Assembly (NCBI RefSeq): GCF_040807025.1 | Contig: NC_090982.1 | Span: forward strand, 79,339,931 to 79,403,930 | Reading direction: 5' to 3' | DNA length: 64,000 nucleotides | Origin: Struthio camelus | Lineage: Eukaryota; Chordata; Aves; Struthioniformes; Struthionidae | In this document: piece after piece, positions 1-13,400 of the stretch | How the letters are laid out: each line of letters starts with the position of its first letter | Position numbering within the stretch: the stretch's first letter is position 1 | Translations under genes and position numbers: made by a program | Notes under the pieces: generated by a model | Databases searched by the model: none | The model's input: the letters and a program-made list of their open reading frames with translations, nothing else | What the model was told of the DNA's origin: nothing

Positions 1-142
1 ATCTTGCACAGATGCCCTTTTTCCAGTAGGAAATCATAACAATTCCTCATACTGTAAATACTTAAAAATGCATTTAAGTGTTAACTGATAGACTGAAAGC
101 TCTAAACTTGCATGCATACATGCCACCATTTCTTTTCTGCTC

Positions 143-162
143 GGGGGGGGGGGGGGGGGGGG
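143..162. repeat. G20 homopolymer
   Basis: Twenty consecutive G on the plus strand in UBE2R2 intron 1, which is poly-C in the pre-mRNA. Length is likely unstable and sensitive to sequencing error. Confidence 0.9.
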
Positions 163-3100
163 AATACCATAGCTATGGGTTTTTCTTCTTCTTCCATCCC
201 AGTACACAAGTAATACATTGGCAGCTGTAGTGCAAGGGGAAGCTGGGGGCAGGGGGAGAATAATCTAAGCAAGAGATTATAGACCTAGTTGCTTGTTTAG
301 TGATAAAGACAGCCAAACCAGCAATTTTGACCAGACTTAATAATCACCTGATCTACAACATGCATTTTAAAATTACAGCTTCAACAGCAGCACATGTACC
401 CCTAAAGAGTATGTCATTAACATCCCATGTTTAACTTTTGAAAAAAATTGAAGAAACAAGTACTCACTAGAAACCAGCTCTTACATAGCCTAGTTTCAGG
501 AAAAAACAACTTATTGCCAGCCTTCAGAGAATGTTGGTCTTTCAAAAGAGCTCCAATTTGCTTATATTTGCTAACAAGTCATACAGTAACCATTATTTTT
601 GCAGTTCATTAATAGTCACACAGCTTTTATTGCACTGTCGGCTGGGTTAACTTTACAGATTGCAAGCACTATTCTAGCACCTATCAAATCAAGGCCTCAT
701 CATACTGGATATTATACAAACAGTAAAAACTTGTCTTGCCCTTAAGTTACACCAACAGCACTGTCTTTTGCTGCTTGAGGAAGTCAAGTTAGAAAATGTT
801 TCTTTACTCTCTTATTATGCAGAGATGATTAGCCTTATTTGAGTACCAGATTGTTTATTGTCTGTTTAAATACTTGAGTTACACTGCAGTATTTTCAATT
901 GGCCTTTTCCAAACAGAGTATTATTCAAAGTAAGTGTCAATGTGTGAAAGCAGGAAGACAGATGCTTAAACATCAACACAGGACCGCTAGTTACAAAGCG
1001 GACTCCAGATCCTGTGTCTTGCAGGGTTTTTTTGTTTGCTTTTTTTTAAAGTCAGTTTGGGTTTTGTTCTAGAAAAAAAAATTATCTTACTGGATTAAGG
1101 CTAGAGAGAGGAGTTTGTCAGTGTTGATAAATCTTACTAGTGCTTGTGCTACCGCACCTCAGCAGCTTTCTGTAGTGGTCAGTGCGTTCAGTCTGCAGAA
1201 AGGATAGCACCTCTTGAACGCTGCTCCTGTTTTTGCAATATACCTTTAGTCATGGCGTGAGCGGGACTAAGTTGCCAGGGTCCTGGTGATGACCCTTAAA
1301 CTGTAAGGTCAGGTGCAGCTTAGTTTTCTTTGGAAGGAAAAACTACATTCTCCTGCTGCCAAGAGGGCTCTCACGCTAAAGGCAAATACACTGGCAGCTC
1401 TGCTGCAGATCCAATGTATTTTATAGTTTCAAAATATTTTGAAACAAGTATCTGGATGACAGTTACATAATTAACTACTGTTTAGCATAGCTCAGTGGAG
1501 CCGGGTCATCTTTTCAAGGCAAAAAGCCTGCAGAGAGAAAGATCGAACACTGGCTGCTTACAGCCCACAGCATCAGCAAGAGGGACAGTATTTCAGGTTC
1601 AGTCTGCATCTTCCTCACAGGGGAAGACCAAGTAGTCAGATGTTGGGGAAGTGACCTCTGGAGTATCCAAGCAATGACATATGCAGCGTGAGCTCCTTCA
1701 TGTATGCTGGACAGCTGCCCAGTCTTTCAGTGTAGTATGTCTTCAGACAACAGATTTCTTATTGCACTTAGGACAGTTTTACCACATGCACCTAGCAGGA
1801 TTAAAATACTGTCAGTCTCCTATCAGGAAGACAAAATAATTTTTCTAAGCATATCCAAAGAAGGGTAACCTATATTGTCAGCTAAGCTGTACGTGCTGCA
1901 CACTTTGCATCCATTGTACAATTACTTCTGCATCAGGCATTGCAGGCTATGTAGTAGTATTTTGTGTTCCTGCTCTAATCTGCAAAACAAACATACAAGG
2001 CAGCATATCTAATTATATCACAGGCAGCACATAGCTCATTTGCTTTTTATCTGTGAACAGTTAGCTTTAAATACAGCCAGTGCAATATCAGATTAGTGAT
2101 CATGGAAGTCTGCATCACCAGTTTGTTATCCTTACAGTTCAGTAGCTTAACACAAAAAGCCACAACAACAAGATCTTTAATTCACAAATTAAACACTGAC
2201 TAATCTGACATTCTTGTACATGTTATCATAGGACATTAAAGTTGCTTCCAGTGTGAAATGACTTCTTTAAAGTCACAGCTTCATCCTGTTTGCTGATTAC
2301 AGCAAACTAACAAGGAAAAGGAACCAACTGAGGCTACATCCCTACCCCACACACATCTTTTTGGAGGACACTTCTGTTAAGTCCAGAAGTGTAAGCCTGT
2401 AAAAAGGATTTCGCACTCTCCAAAAGAGGACATTAATAAATGTTTCCAACAGCTCATCCTACAATTTTCCTGGACACAGCCAGAACAGAAATGACACCGA
2501 GCAGTGCAGAGGTAAGCACTTGTGAATTACATCTCTGGAACCAGAGACCTGCTGGCCTAGGAACCCATGCTGGGAAATCCCATGTCTAAACAGGTTTCCC
2601 TGTATATCCCTTTTCCTTAAGGCTTGGTAAACTGCCTAACAGAAGTGACGAAGAAGGAAATGTCTTAAAGTGTCCTGAACTTCAGCACTGAACTCAAGGT
2701 TACAACTAGGTATTTGTAGGAGGCTGACTCGGAGTCTGAGATCTTGCACATGACCACCTCTACCACATATTTGGTTCAAATGATTGGCCTGCTTCCTCAG
2801 GAAGGGAAGAAAAAAAAAAGAAAGGTGGCTAAATTGGGATACTTTATTCAGTCAGCTAGCACTAGGGCATTTGGCCTAGTGGCACTTACAACTTCCATCT
2901 TTCACCTTCTGGGTGGCTTTAAGTACAGCCTTCTTCACCTTTCCTGCTGGCACCCTGCCACTGAATAGAAGGAAACACAAAAGTCCAAGCCAGAAGACAA
3001 AAGGAGTCTGGCTGAGGTTGGAGAAAGCTATTTCCCTGCCAGGAGCTCACACATTTCACATTGCAGAGTGAGCTGATAAGCAGGAACAATCCTTCCTTCC

Positions 3101-5972
3101 AGCTGAGCACCCCAGACCAAAGGCATGTTCCTTCAGTGCCTGCTGGGTTTTGGCCCTATCCCACTACGCGGCCAAGAGCGCGGAAGAAATTTTAACAAGG
3201 GGAAGGGGAATGAAGGATTCCCCTAAGTAGACTAAAAGCTTGATGACTATGTTACTCACTCAGAAAACAGAAGATACGGGCTTAGTCTCTTTAAGATGAG
3301 GGGGGAATTGAACCCACACACAGTTTCTTGCATGAGATATCACAGAGGCCTGAGGAGGGTATAGCTGTCCCCAGACAAGAGGTGATAGAACCCCTCCGAG
3401 ATCCCCTACAGAGCTAGGCTAGTCTGAGTACTTAAGAGTATAAAAACTACTTTTCAATGCTGGAGTTATTTACACCTCAAGCACCTCTGCAATTTTAGTT
3501 CTTTACCCTACTTTATCACAGTTCTAGAGCACTATGTGTTAAGTTACAAAATACAAAGTAGTTCCCACTATGCTTATTGCAACATTTTAAACATAAGAAA
3601 CAATACAGAGTTCTTAGAGTAAAACTTTGACCTGGAAGAGCCAAACTTGCCTCGCATACAAATGCATTTGAGAGAAGAGGACCAGGAATCAAGAACAAAG
3701 GGAGATATTCCCCAAATTCCAGCAAAACTAGACATTGTCCAGCTGACACACCCAGAAAGTCTGAACACCAGCTATCACTCACTCTTTATCATAATCACTT
3801 GTAAAAAGAAGTTAAAATGAAAGTCAGAACAGAATCCAGCAACATAGCTCCCAAAATTGCACAAAAGGAAGCCTCCTACAGGCTGCTCCACAGTAGTAAG
3901 AGTGCTTGATAACATCCTTCCTAGAAGCCTGCCATGTCAAGTGGGAACACAACAGAACAGCTTTGGCAACAAACCAAAAGCTGGATCTGAGCTCAGGACT
4001 GGCAATCAGGCTGACGCGAGCATAATCTGGACAGGCTATCACACAACATTCAGCAGCATGTTACCAACGTGAGGCTCAACAAGTCATCACAAAAAAAAGT
4101 CAAGGTTTGTTCAACAGGTTAAACAATACATAAGCCACCTATAAAAATTATTGCTAAGCAACATTTAGGTCAACAGTTTAGCAGGATTCAAAAGGGATTA
4201 GACATTGTATGGATAATAAGAACATCCACAATTACATTAGCTAGGATAAAACAGTTTATTAAAGGATTAAAGCAACATCAAGCCTTGTGGCATGAGTCAG
4301 CCACACTGTAGTTTCTACCATACCATACTAAGCAAAATATCCAGAAAGAACATCCACTGTTCTAGCAACTGCTAGCTAAACTATACTAAGGATCAGCCTA
4401 CCTAAACAAATAGACACACCTCCAAACCAAAATTCTCTTGCTTAGCTCCAACCTTCTCTAATGAGGTTGTTCAATGTATATTGCATTTATTCTGGAATAA
4501 GAGCAAAACTCAGGCCAAACTTTACCTGATTTATATTCATGAATACTTGCAACACAGTGAACTGAAATTAAGAGGAGCATTCAAGGCATGCAAGTTTATA
4601 TACTGACTCATCCTCAAAGTCAGATCACAGTGAAACCCTCAGACCATCACAATGAAACACCTAAGTAAGCAATTCTCTACCAAGTTCAGTAGCCAACGAG
4701 TATTTGAAGCTAGAGAAACCAAAGATCTCTTTAGAAATATAGCGTTTGCCTTACCCTGCATATGGCCTGTCTTAAAACAGACCAGAGAATCAAAATCCTT
4801 CCTCATACAAAAGAAAGGTTTGTCTCCTGCAGAAAGACTACTCACTCACTTTGGAAAAGCTGAAACACTCCAGTCTAATACTATGGACTCCAAGCTTTCA
4901 GCACAGTGCAAGTCTGATGGAATAATTGAAGACATGCCGAAACCAAATATTTTTAGCAGCATGCCTTTCCTTACATCTACAAAAAGCAGCTTAATATGCT
5001 GTTAGCCCCATGAAATGGCAAAGGAATTCTGACAAAGGAGCTATAATTACCAAGTTATCTCCAGCTGAAGTGTCAGCTACCATATGCTCTTTTCAGAAAA
5101 TCCAGACTACCCATGTGCATAGTTTATCAGGCTCCCTATATCAAGCTCCATTTTGACAAGAAGGTGGTTTTGATTGTACCAGGCTTTTTTGGTGCTTTTA
5201 GTTGTTGAAATAAAGAAAATAGACAGAAAAAAGAATAGGAAATCCAAACAGTAGAGCAACTTATTCTTAATATATAATTTAAAGAGTTCACATCAGTTAT
5301 GCAGGTTTCACCCCTTATTCCCTCACACTTATTTAGCTATTTTGCCCTTGATCGCAAATCTTTGAAAAGTGCACCTATCCATTTTCAGAAGTGACTTTTG
5401 AAACTTAGTTTAATTGTAGTGTCAGATGAAGTCTGAGTCCTTAAAAAGCCTGAAGTCCTATATCTGATATTAGCACTTTTTCAATGCAAGAACACCATGA
5501 AGAATCAGGGCAAGATGCAAGAGTTAAGTGAAAAGCTTATGAGCCAGAAGGGGAAACAAACTTAAGCAGGTATTCATGCTGCCGCTCCTTCTGCGAAAGT
5601 TACTTACAAATACAAAAATCCTACCTTGATTATCTGCATGATGCCAGGGACTGGAATTTTACATTAACATTTCAGTATTGCAGAAGATGATGTCATTTAC
5701 CAAGGATAACTTCCCTCTCACATTTGGCAAGGACTCAGAAATCCAATCAACTATTAATTGTAACACACTGGCTTACATTGCTAGTAGAGAAAGTTTAAAA
5801 GTTTTAGCCTCATTTCTTCGACATAGTCAAAGCAGGATTAACTGGTCAAGTGTGGAAGTTTTGAATGAATTAACTGGAACTCCAACAGGATCTTCATCAC
5901 AGGAAGTTCAGAACCTACCCAGAACCTCAAAACACTATGAGAAGAGGCAGGTAGCCTCTAAACACATTGGTT

Positions 5973-6000
5973 TATAAAAAAAATATATATTTTTTTTATA
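5973..6000. repeat. 28-bp perfect AT palindrome
   Basis: The sequence is TAT, eight A, TATATA, eight T, ATA, a perfect self-complementary palindrome with no spacer. It could extrude as a cruciform. It lies in UBE2R2 intron 1 about 140 bases from the CR1 fragment. Confidence 0.95.
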
Positions 6001-6138
6001 TAAAACTTACACATACAGTGACCATTACTATTTCAGCAGAATAGGATTCTTCCAGTTAAACTTGACCCTGTCATCAACTTTCACCACTTACTGCCCTTTG
6101 CACCAAGAAGTAAACTTAAAAGTCCCCACTTCCATGTC

Positions 6139-6489
6139 GCAGAATCACAGAATGGTTGAGGTTGGAAGGGACCTCTGGAGATCATCTAGTCCAACCACCC
6201 TGCTCAAGCAGGGTCACCTAGAGCACACTGCCAGGATTGTGTCCAGATGGCTTCTGAATATCTCCAGGGAAGGAGACTCCACAACGTCTCTGGGCAACCT
6301 GTTCCAGTGCTCAGTCATCTGCACAGTGCGGAAGTTTTTCCTCAAATTCAGATAGAGCTTCCTGTGTTTCAGTTTGTGCCTGTTGCCTCTTGTCACTGGG
6401 CACCACAGAGAAGAGTCTGGACCCTCTTGACACTCTCCCTTCAGATACTTATACACCTTGGCCAGATTTTCCCCCCCCACCCTGATCAA
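6139..6489 (-). mobile_element. CR1 LINE fragment, 3' end with piece of ORF2
   Basis: On the plus strand the element opens with AGAATCACAGAATGG and GGTTGGAAGGGACCTCTGGA, the reverse complement of the typical avian CR1 3' end, so the element lies on the minus strand. Its minus-strand reading frame (start about 6489) stays open for about 91 codons and contains [19 protein letters not shown], a conserved C-terminal stretch of the CR1 ORF2 (endonuclease/reverse transcriptase) protein. Nothing upstream of this C-terminal piece is present, so it is a 5'-truncated, inactive copy, as is usual for CR1. It lies inside UBE2R2 intron 1 in the same orientation as the gene. The high-coordinate boundary is approximate. 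Confidence 0.9.
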
Positions 6490-7378
6490 AGCTTATGACA
6501 GCTTTGGACACTGCTTTTCACAAGTTAGTATGCAAAGACAAGACCACAAAAAAACTATTAAATGAGAGGCAGAAAAACGTATGCTTAGTCTTCTATGACT
6601 TCTCTTAGCACCTGGTGTTCCGTTTAAGATTCAGTGCGTGTAGAAATACCTGTCATAGCTGGCACTTACAAATATGCTTGTGGCAGCAGGAAACAATTGG
6701 CTCATACTCTGCTTGTTTTATTCAGTCAGGCTTTCTCTGGGGTTTGTTTTTTGTGCCAGTGTAAGAGAGAATTAAGTGTTCCATAAGGAAAGAAAGAGAT
6801 AAGAAAACTCACCCAATTTACCATACAAAAATGCAAAACAGCATGCACAATCATGAATCACAAAACACATGGTAAAATGTCTCAGTTTCTCACTACAATA
6901 AGCACTGAGGGCCTAAAACAATCCCTGTCTAGTTGTCAGTGATTCAGCTCTGACAAAATACCATTCTCATTTCTATCTCTGCTTGCATATAAGGTTTATT
7001 TTGCACCAATTTTTGCTGTAATAGTTGCATGACTACATTGAACAGTAGGGCTGCAATACGAAGCACTCCAAGAGTGTAAGAATTCACACTGCATTCATCT
7101 CTCACTATTACAGAAATGTATGTACACAGAGTGTTTTCTCCCCGGGGATCCTTCTTCATTCAGGAAGACGGTACCCAGGCAAGCTATGACTCCATGAGGA
7201 CCACCATCAGGGTTACATCACCCAAGGATCCCACCGCTGAAAACAGCAACTTTTGGTTATAGTCAAATTTCTGCTCTGCACAACTCTCAGGCTGCTCATT
7301 GCTCCTAGTTCTTCTGTCAACCACTACCATTTCCCAATTTGAACATTTGCTACTTATTTTCCTAGAGATATTTAAGAG

Positions 7379-7404
7379 ACTGCAGTTGCCAAGACAACTG
7401 CAGT
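7379..7404. repeat. Inverted repeat, 10-bp arms with 6-base loop (RFX X-box-like core)
   Basis: Arms ACTGCAGTTG and CAACTGCAGT flank the loop CCAAGA with no mismatch. The centre, GTTGCCAAGACAAC, resembles the palindromic X-box bound by RFX factors (GTTGCC, short spacer, RGYAAC) with one mismatch. The site lies in UBE2R2 intron 1. No function is shown by sequence alone. Confidence 0.8.
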
Positions 7405-10400
7405 ATCAACACCAGCACCTCAGCTCATCTATCTTGGGCTTCCCTTCAGTTCACCATGATTTCTAGGAAGTCAGCTGTCACAAAAAGAGTCATTTTGAAA
7501 TTGGGTTAAAAAGAGAAAAAAAAAAAAAGCCCACCCTTTTAGTAGCCTTCAAGGTCTTCTGTCCCAAGAATCTCAAGTTCCCTTAATAGGTTGCTTCTTT
7601 CTTCTGTAGAAATAGATGATTAATTAGACCCTCAAGAGTGATATTTCCTGTAAAGCTGGAAATCTGATAACTTTGAAATTCCAGGGCACTGAGGTGATGA
7701 AGATACAATCTCAGAGCTACACATCTTAAACCAAGTTTATGCATGCCTACGCTCCAGGTTTCAATAATTTACTGAAGTCTCATTCTATTTTGTTTTCTGT
7801 TACCAAGAGAAGCAGCAAGTGACTCAGTATTTGTTCAAATATGTGTCAAACTCAACTAGGCCTTTGATGCACACCTATATCTATATTTAATACCAGAACT
7901 TCCACAAAGGAATAAGTGAATAGTCTCCAGTTACATGCAAATATTAACTAAGTGAGGCCTGAGCAGTCACACCATCAGCCTTTCTTCCCTTGGCAACCTG
8001 ATGGACAGCTCAGCTAAGCTTTGCAAGGAACTAAGGCCTCAAAATATAATCTCAGTTTCTACAAGTGTCACAAAAGCAAACAGGCAAATTGGAAACAAGG
8101 CTCCACATAGCCTAACCCCTCATACTTCACCCTAGTCTAACACAGAAAACGCAGATTGTTACTATCCCAACCAGAGCAAGACCTCTGATCAGAATTTTAT
8201 AAGATGTAAAGACGAGATAAGCCAAACAAAACAGAAACAGTAGGAGCCAGGTTGTGTTAAGTTCGGCTGACCAGCACCTTTGTACAATCAGCATTTGAAA
8301 CAATACAAAAGCAGTTTCCCAGATCTATGTTTTTGTCTACATGACTGCCACTGCTGTGACAGATTTACAGCTGTAACTGTACTAGCTTTGAATCAGTTAG
8401 CGTGGATACCGGTAGCAGTCTAACCATGGCAACATGGGATTAAGCATGGGCTGCAAAACCAGCTCATAAGCTGGGTCAATTCACAACTGGTGTTGAATAT
8501 CAGGCTGCTGGTACTAGACCACTACTGTGCTTGAGACAGTTTGAATATGCAGTTGCTGCAATGCAGACATACTTAAACACTCTAAAAGAATGATCTCAGT
8601 TTAGTACTGTGAGCCTTGGTTATTTGCCACGGTTGATACAGTGTTAATGGAGAAAGCACTGTGTGTTCCTTTCATTGTACCTATTAATACAAGGTTAACA
8701 CAATTAGAACAGGAAAAGACTTTATATTCTGACTGAAACTCAAATTCTACCTTGCAATCACATTAAGCTATGACCAAACGTTATTTTGGCAATTATGTAT
8801 AACACAACAGCATTTATTAATACATTTATAATTAAACTGAAGAAGTCTTAGCATTTAGAAACCCTGGCTTTCCTTATAAAAGGAAAGGTACCTGCAGGTC
8901 ATTTGTGCTGTAGTTTTCTATTTAAAGTGCTTGCTAAGTGTAGAATTTGGCTTTCTGCCCACGTGTTTTAAGCTCAGTGTTGTGGCATAGCCTGGGTAAT
9001 TGCACTTAGGGTGACAAGCATAACGGACCTCGAAGGCATGTCAATAATATACCTTAAACCTCGGCTTAACTTAGTAGGATCAAATCTGGCTCTGCAAATG
9101 CACTGGTCCCACAAAGCCACGCAGGAGGAGGCTGTTTACCTGGCCATGCTACAGAACTGCCAAGCCATTTCACTCTTTGACACTTGACACTCAAATCCTG
9201 CATGCTACTTTCACAGTGTATAGAGGCTTTATTTGGAATCTAATCTTCTCTCCTGTGCTTTGAAGACCTAGGGTGGCTGTAGTAGTACAAGAGAACTGGA
9301 ACAGTTAGGACCACACAAGTAAGAAATCCCAGAGGTGGGAGACAAAAAAGCCTGGTAGTTCTGAAATCACTGCCGACCCCTCTGACATTTCAAACTTGAA
9401 GAGGCAGCCAAGGCATAGCTTTGCCTCCTCCAACAATCAGAAGTTTACCCAGATTATCTCCCGGTATACTGTTTCTGAGAATTATTTGTGAAGCCTGCAT
9501 AGCAGAAGTCTCCCCCAGCAAGCCTACGTACCCAGGCCATGACTTGATGGCTTTCTCTTCAACACTAGGAATGTCCCCCTCCTCCCCCAGGTTAAGTTAC
9601 ACAACCCCAGCTTTATTTTTGCTCTTACAGAATTGCTACAGCTGCCTCACGAACAAAGTCTGTGCAGAGGAGTGACTTGTCAGTACATCAGGATCTGTGC
9701 TGGGGATCTTCAGGAAACCACTCAATCTTTAACCAGGAATAAGTAGAAATTCTTATTCTAAAAAACTCTTTGCTTTCCAGCTTAAGCATCCAGAAAGCTA
9801 TTTACTTGACAATTTCCTCAACTACTCCAAATTTAAATAATGCGCTTGTAAACATACAAGTTGAATTTGTTTTGGAAGAAAGCTTTCTCATGTGCTATCT
9901 ATAAAAAGCAAAAAGCTTTCTACCTACAGATTAAGTCAAGTATGCGATTATACAATATGCCCATTTTATTTTAAAAAATGTTAAATTTATCTAGGATCAT
10001 GCACACAAACCCATTACAGATAAGAGACTTTCAGTCCATATCTTACGCACTAAATTATACTGCCTCCTATTCTGGTCAAAGGACATTTTTGGCCCTACTC
10101 TAGACCTAATCAAAGCTGTAAAAAAAAGAAAAAAACAACCCATATTTCTACATTTCTTTTCCAACCCTAGCTACGTGTCCTTCAGATAAGGACCTCTTAC
10201 AGTTGTCAACAGATCTAAAACAATGCATTGTACTGACCGTTTTCATTCTGCCTGTGTAGTAAGGACAGACTATTCTCGATGAGTGCCATGCTTCACCCAC
10301 ACAAAGGGCCTAATAGATGATGAATTCTGGATTGTGCATCCCTTTCACGCAGTCTAACATCAGACTAGCTATTCACATTTGGAGTAAGGGCGACACAGCA

Positions 10401-13400
10401 ATAATTAATAGCTTTACTAAACACAGCTCAACAATACAGGTACTGAAGAAAGCTCGTTGGCTGTTACGTAGCAGAAGACAAAGGTTAGCTGACCATAACA
10501 GCATCCAATAACAGACACAAACTTAACAGCTTCTTCTTGGAAGGAAGCAGTTAATTTGCCATAACCCTTTTAGTCCATCTGGACATGGTCTAGCTATTAA
10601 TCTGCAAACCAAGGACTAAATTAATCATGCCAACCAATCATTAGTAGTTGGCTTTAGGTTCAGCCTAGTTTTTCTTATCCTCAGTTTTACTGCATTACCA
10701 CAGCCGCACAACCGATGTATCATATAAGAGTAGCCTAACAAGACTAAAGTTCTTTCTAAGCATAAGGATTCTCCTGCCCAGTGCTATCACTGCACTCTTC
10801 TGCCATTAAAAAAAAAAAAAAATTCAAGTGTATCATCACAGGGGGTTTTGGAAGCAGGGGGGAAAGGGGGGAGATGTTTTAAAGAGATTTATAATAGAAC
10901 TTAGATTTCAGCAATGCAAAGCCATTTACACAGTTTGTTTCCTGGAACAGACTTGGTATCTTTCTCCTTTCTAGATTACATAAACTATTCATATACGCTT
11001 ACCTAAACCAAAGATGGGGGAAGGGGGTAAGCCTTATTTACAACTCCAGCTACGAATTAGTGCTAGGCAAAACAGCTAGGTGATCATGACAAGTTTATGC
11101 ATGCCAGAGTTAACGATATAATGCAACTGATGCAGCTTCTAACAGCTGAAGTGTTTTTGTCCAATAACCTCCATTCAGAGCTTTGGTAGATTTACCAAAG
11201 TAGAACGCACAGGTTCCACTTAAGACCACCAGTGAGTTTGCTTTTAAAATAAACGTAGAAACTAGCCACCTTAGTAGTCTTGGTTAAGAGTACATGGGAC
11301 AAAGATACTTGACTGTCCTCTTGGAAATGGTGAAAGCCACCCATGTTCTCAGCAAGGGTGAGATCTACAGAGGGAAGATGAAACAGACCATGGCAGAGAC
11401 CCCAGGAGTTGGACCAGAACCTCTAATTAGGTCACAAACGGTAGCCTTAAGTCTTCCCTCAACCACGCCCTGAAGTGCGGTCAACCCCATACAGGAAAAG
11501 AGATGAAGGAAGAGGAAGTCACACCTGAGACTGGCTTAGAAACCCAGAAGACTCAGGGATAGATTAAGAGGCCTGGCAGAATCACAGGTGACAGGATTTT
11601 GTACCTGACCATACCTAGAGCCCCCCCCTCCATGCCCCTGCCATTGCACGAGTCTGACATATTAACAGCAGTGACCCCAAGGTACGTAGCACTACCTACT
11701 TAGACAGCAGGGGACAGTTTAGGGATTGTGCAAGTGCCAAAAGAGGGCTAAAGAAATCCCTGCGTGATGTTCCACTGCATCCCCATTAGATCCGCAAATA
11801 CATATGCCCTACTTCAGGATGGCTACTCACAACTAACCCCACTGTGGCCTGACCCATCATTTTAGCCACATGCCTACAACCGTGAGGAGGCAACTCCTGG
11901 GCTGGAGGTAGGCAGTACTTACCTGCAGCAGCCAGGCTAGCTGGGGTCTCCATGGAAGTTTCCATTAAGAAGTATTACTTTTTGCAGCTTTTGTGGACTG
12001 CCAACATTCTACTTAATTCTCTCTTGTGGGCCAAATACGATTCCCTAGTTGAAGAGCTCAAGCATAAGCTATCAGTCATGTTAGAGGAATGAACCAAAAT
12101 GAACATCCTTATAACCAGTAGGCATAGAACGAGCATGCTACTTGGACAAATCATCACTAACTTTCTTCTAAGTTGAGCATTAAGTGGGCTGCTTTTAATC
12201 AGTGAAATCTGAGTATCATCTATAACAGCACTAAAAGCCTGGACCTTCAGGAACATCTGAAGAAAGCGGCCAAGACCAGCAATCTTTTGATCCCATCCCT
12301 CCTTAGCCTCTTCAGCCAACACAGCTACTACCTCTTTGCAATTGGGGAATAGTCATAGATGATGTGGGTTCTCAAGACAGACTGAATTATGCTATTTTTG
12401 CCATTTATAGAGAAGCTCCAGAGGGATACACCATAACGATTCTGCCTAGACTGGCATTTACCTCCTGAAGAGTCTGCCCATAATCCTCTGAGAGTCAAAA
12501 CAGACCTCAGTATAAATAAGTTCTCAAAAACTATCCAGCCTGCTTCAAAATGTAAAAGGCCAAACGCTCATTTCAGTCCATCCTACCTAAGCAGCTGCCC
12601 ATGGTAGTGCTGCTATTGCCATATTTCAGGCCAAAGGCAGCCAAGCTTCTTCCACATAAATGAAAGACTCAACAGCTGGGGAGGGGGGGTTATATTTCAG
12701 AGAAAGAAAGCATATTAGTCAAATTTTGAAGCATGCTAGCCTTCAGGTTTCTGGCAGAAACTGAGAAATGGAAATCATTCCATATGTTGGACTCAATTTT
12801 AATATTTATATGCTTAAATGGAGATCATACAGCAATGTAAGCTCTAAATTCTCTTACCAAAGACCAGTGAACTTTTAAATGAAGTGACAACAGCTTCTCT
12901 ATACAAAATTGTTTAAACGTGATTGTGGTTGTCTCAAGAAATAGCTACTTGACACTTCAGAGAATTACACAAGAGAAGAAATATTTCTATCATTCATTGA
13001 ATTTTGAACACTCAGTGCTTGACGAGAGTTGAGCCTCAACACCTTTTAAATTCTTTACGGAGACATACAACTTGAAGAGTCATATGGCTATCACAATTAT
13101 GTCCCTACTGCTACAATCTTAAGTTTTGTTTCCCATAGTAAAAGTCCTTTACTTTAAGTTCTAAATAACTTGCATAATTTTAAGAGAACAAAATAGGCAG
13201 ATGGGAATATCATAGCATACTTTGATTAACTAAGGCACAGCAAGACTTCTCTGTTAACGAGAAATACAGCGAGATATCTGAAAGCGTTATCCACTTAAGA
13301 CAGCCTCTGCTCATTCTCCTTGTTCTCTGGGCAGTATCCTCAATTTAAAGAAAAAAGCCCCAGGGGAGATTTCTTTAAAAAAAAAAATCAAGCAAACATT

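Noticed and set aside
1486..1560. tRNA-like signature: TAGCTCAGTGGAGCC followed by GATCGAACACT
   Set aside because: The A-box resemblance is good but the B-box is off consensus and no cloverleaf arms pair. It is not a tRNA gene.
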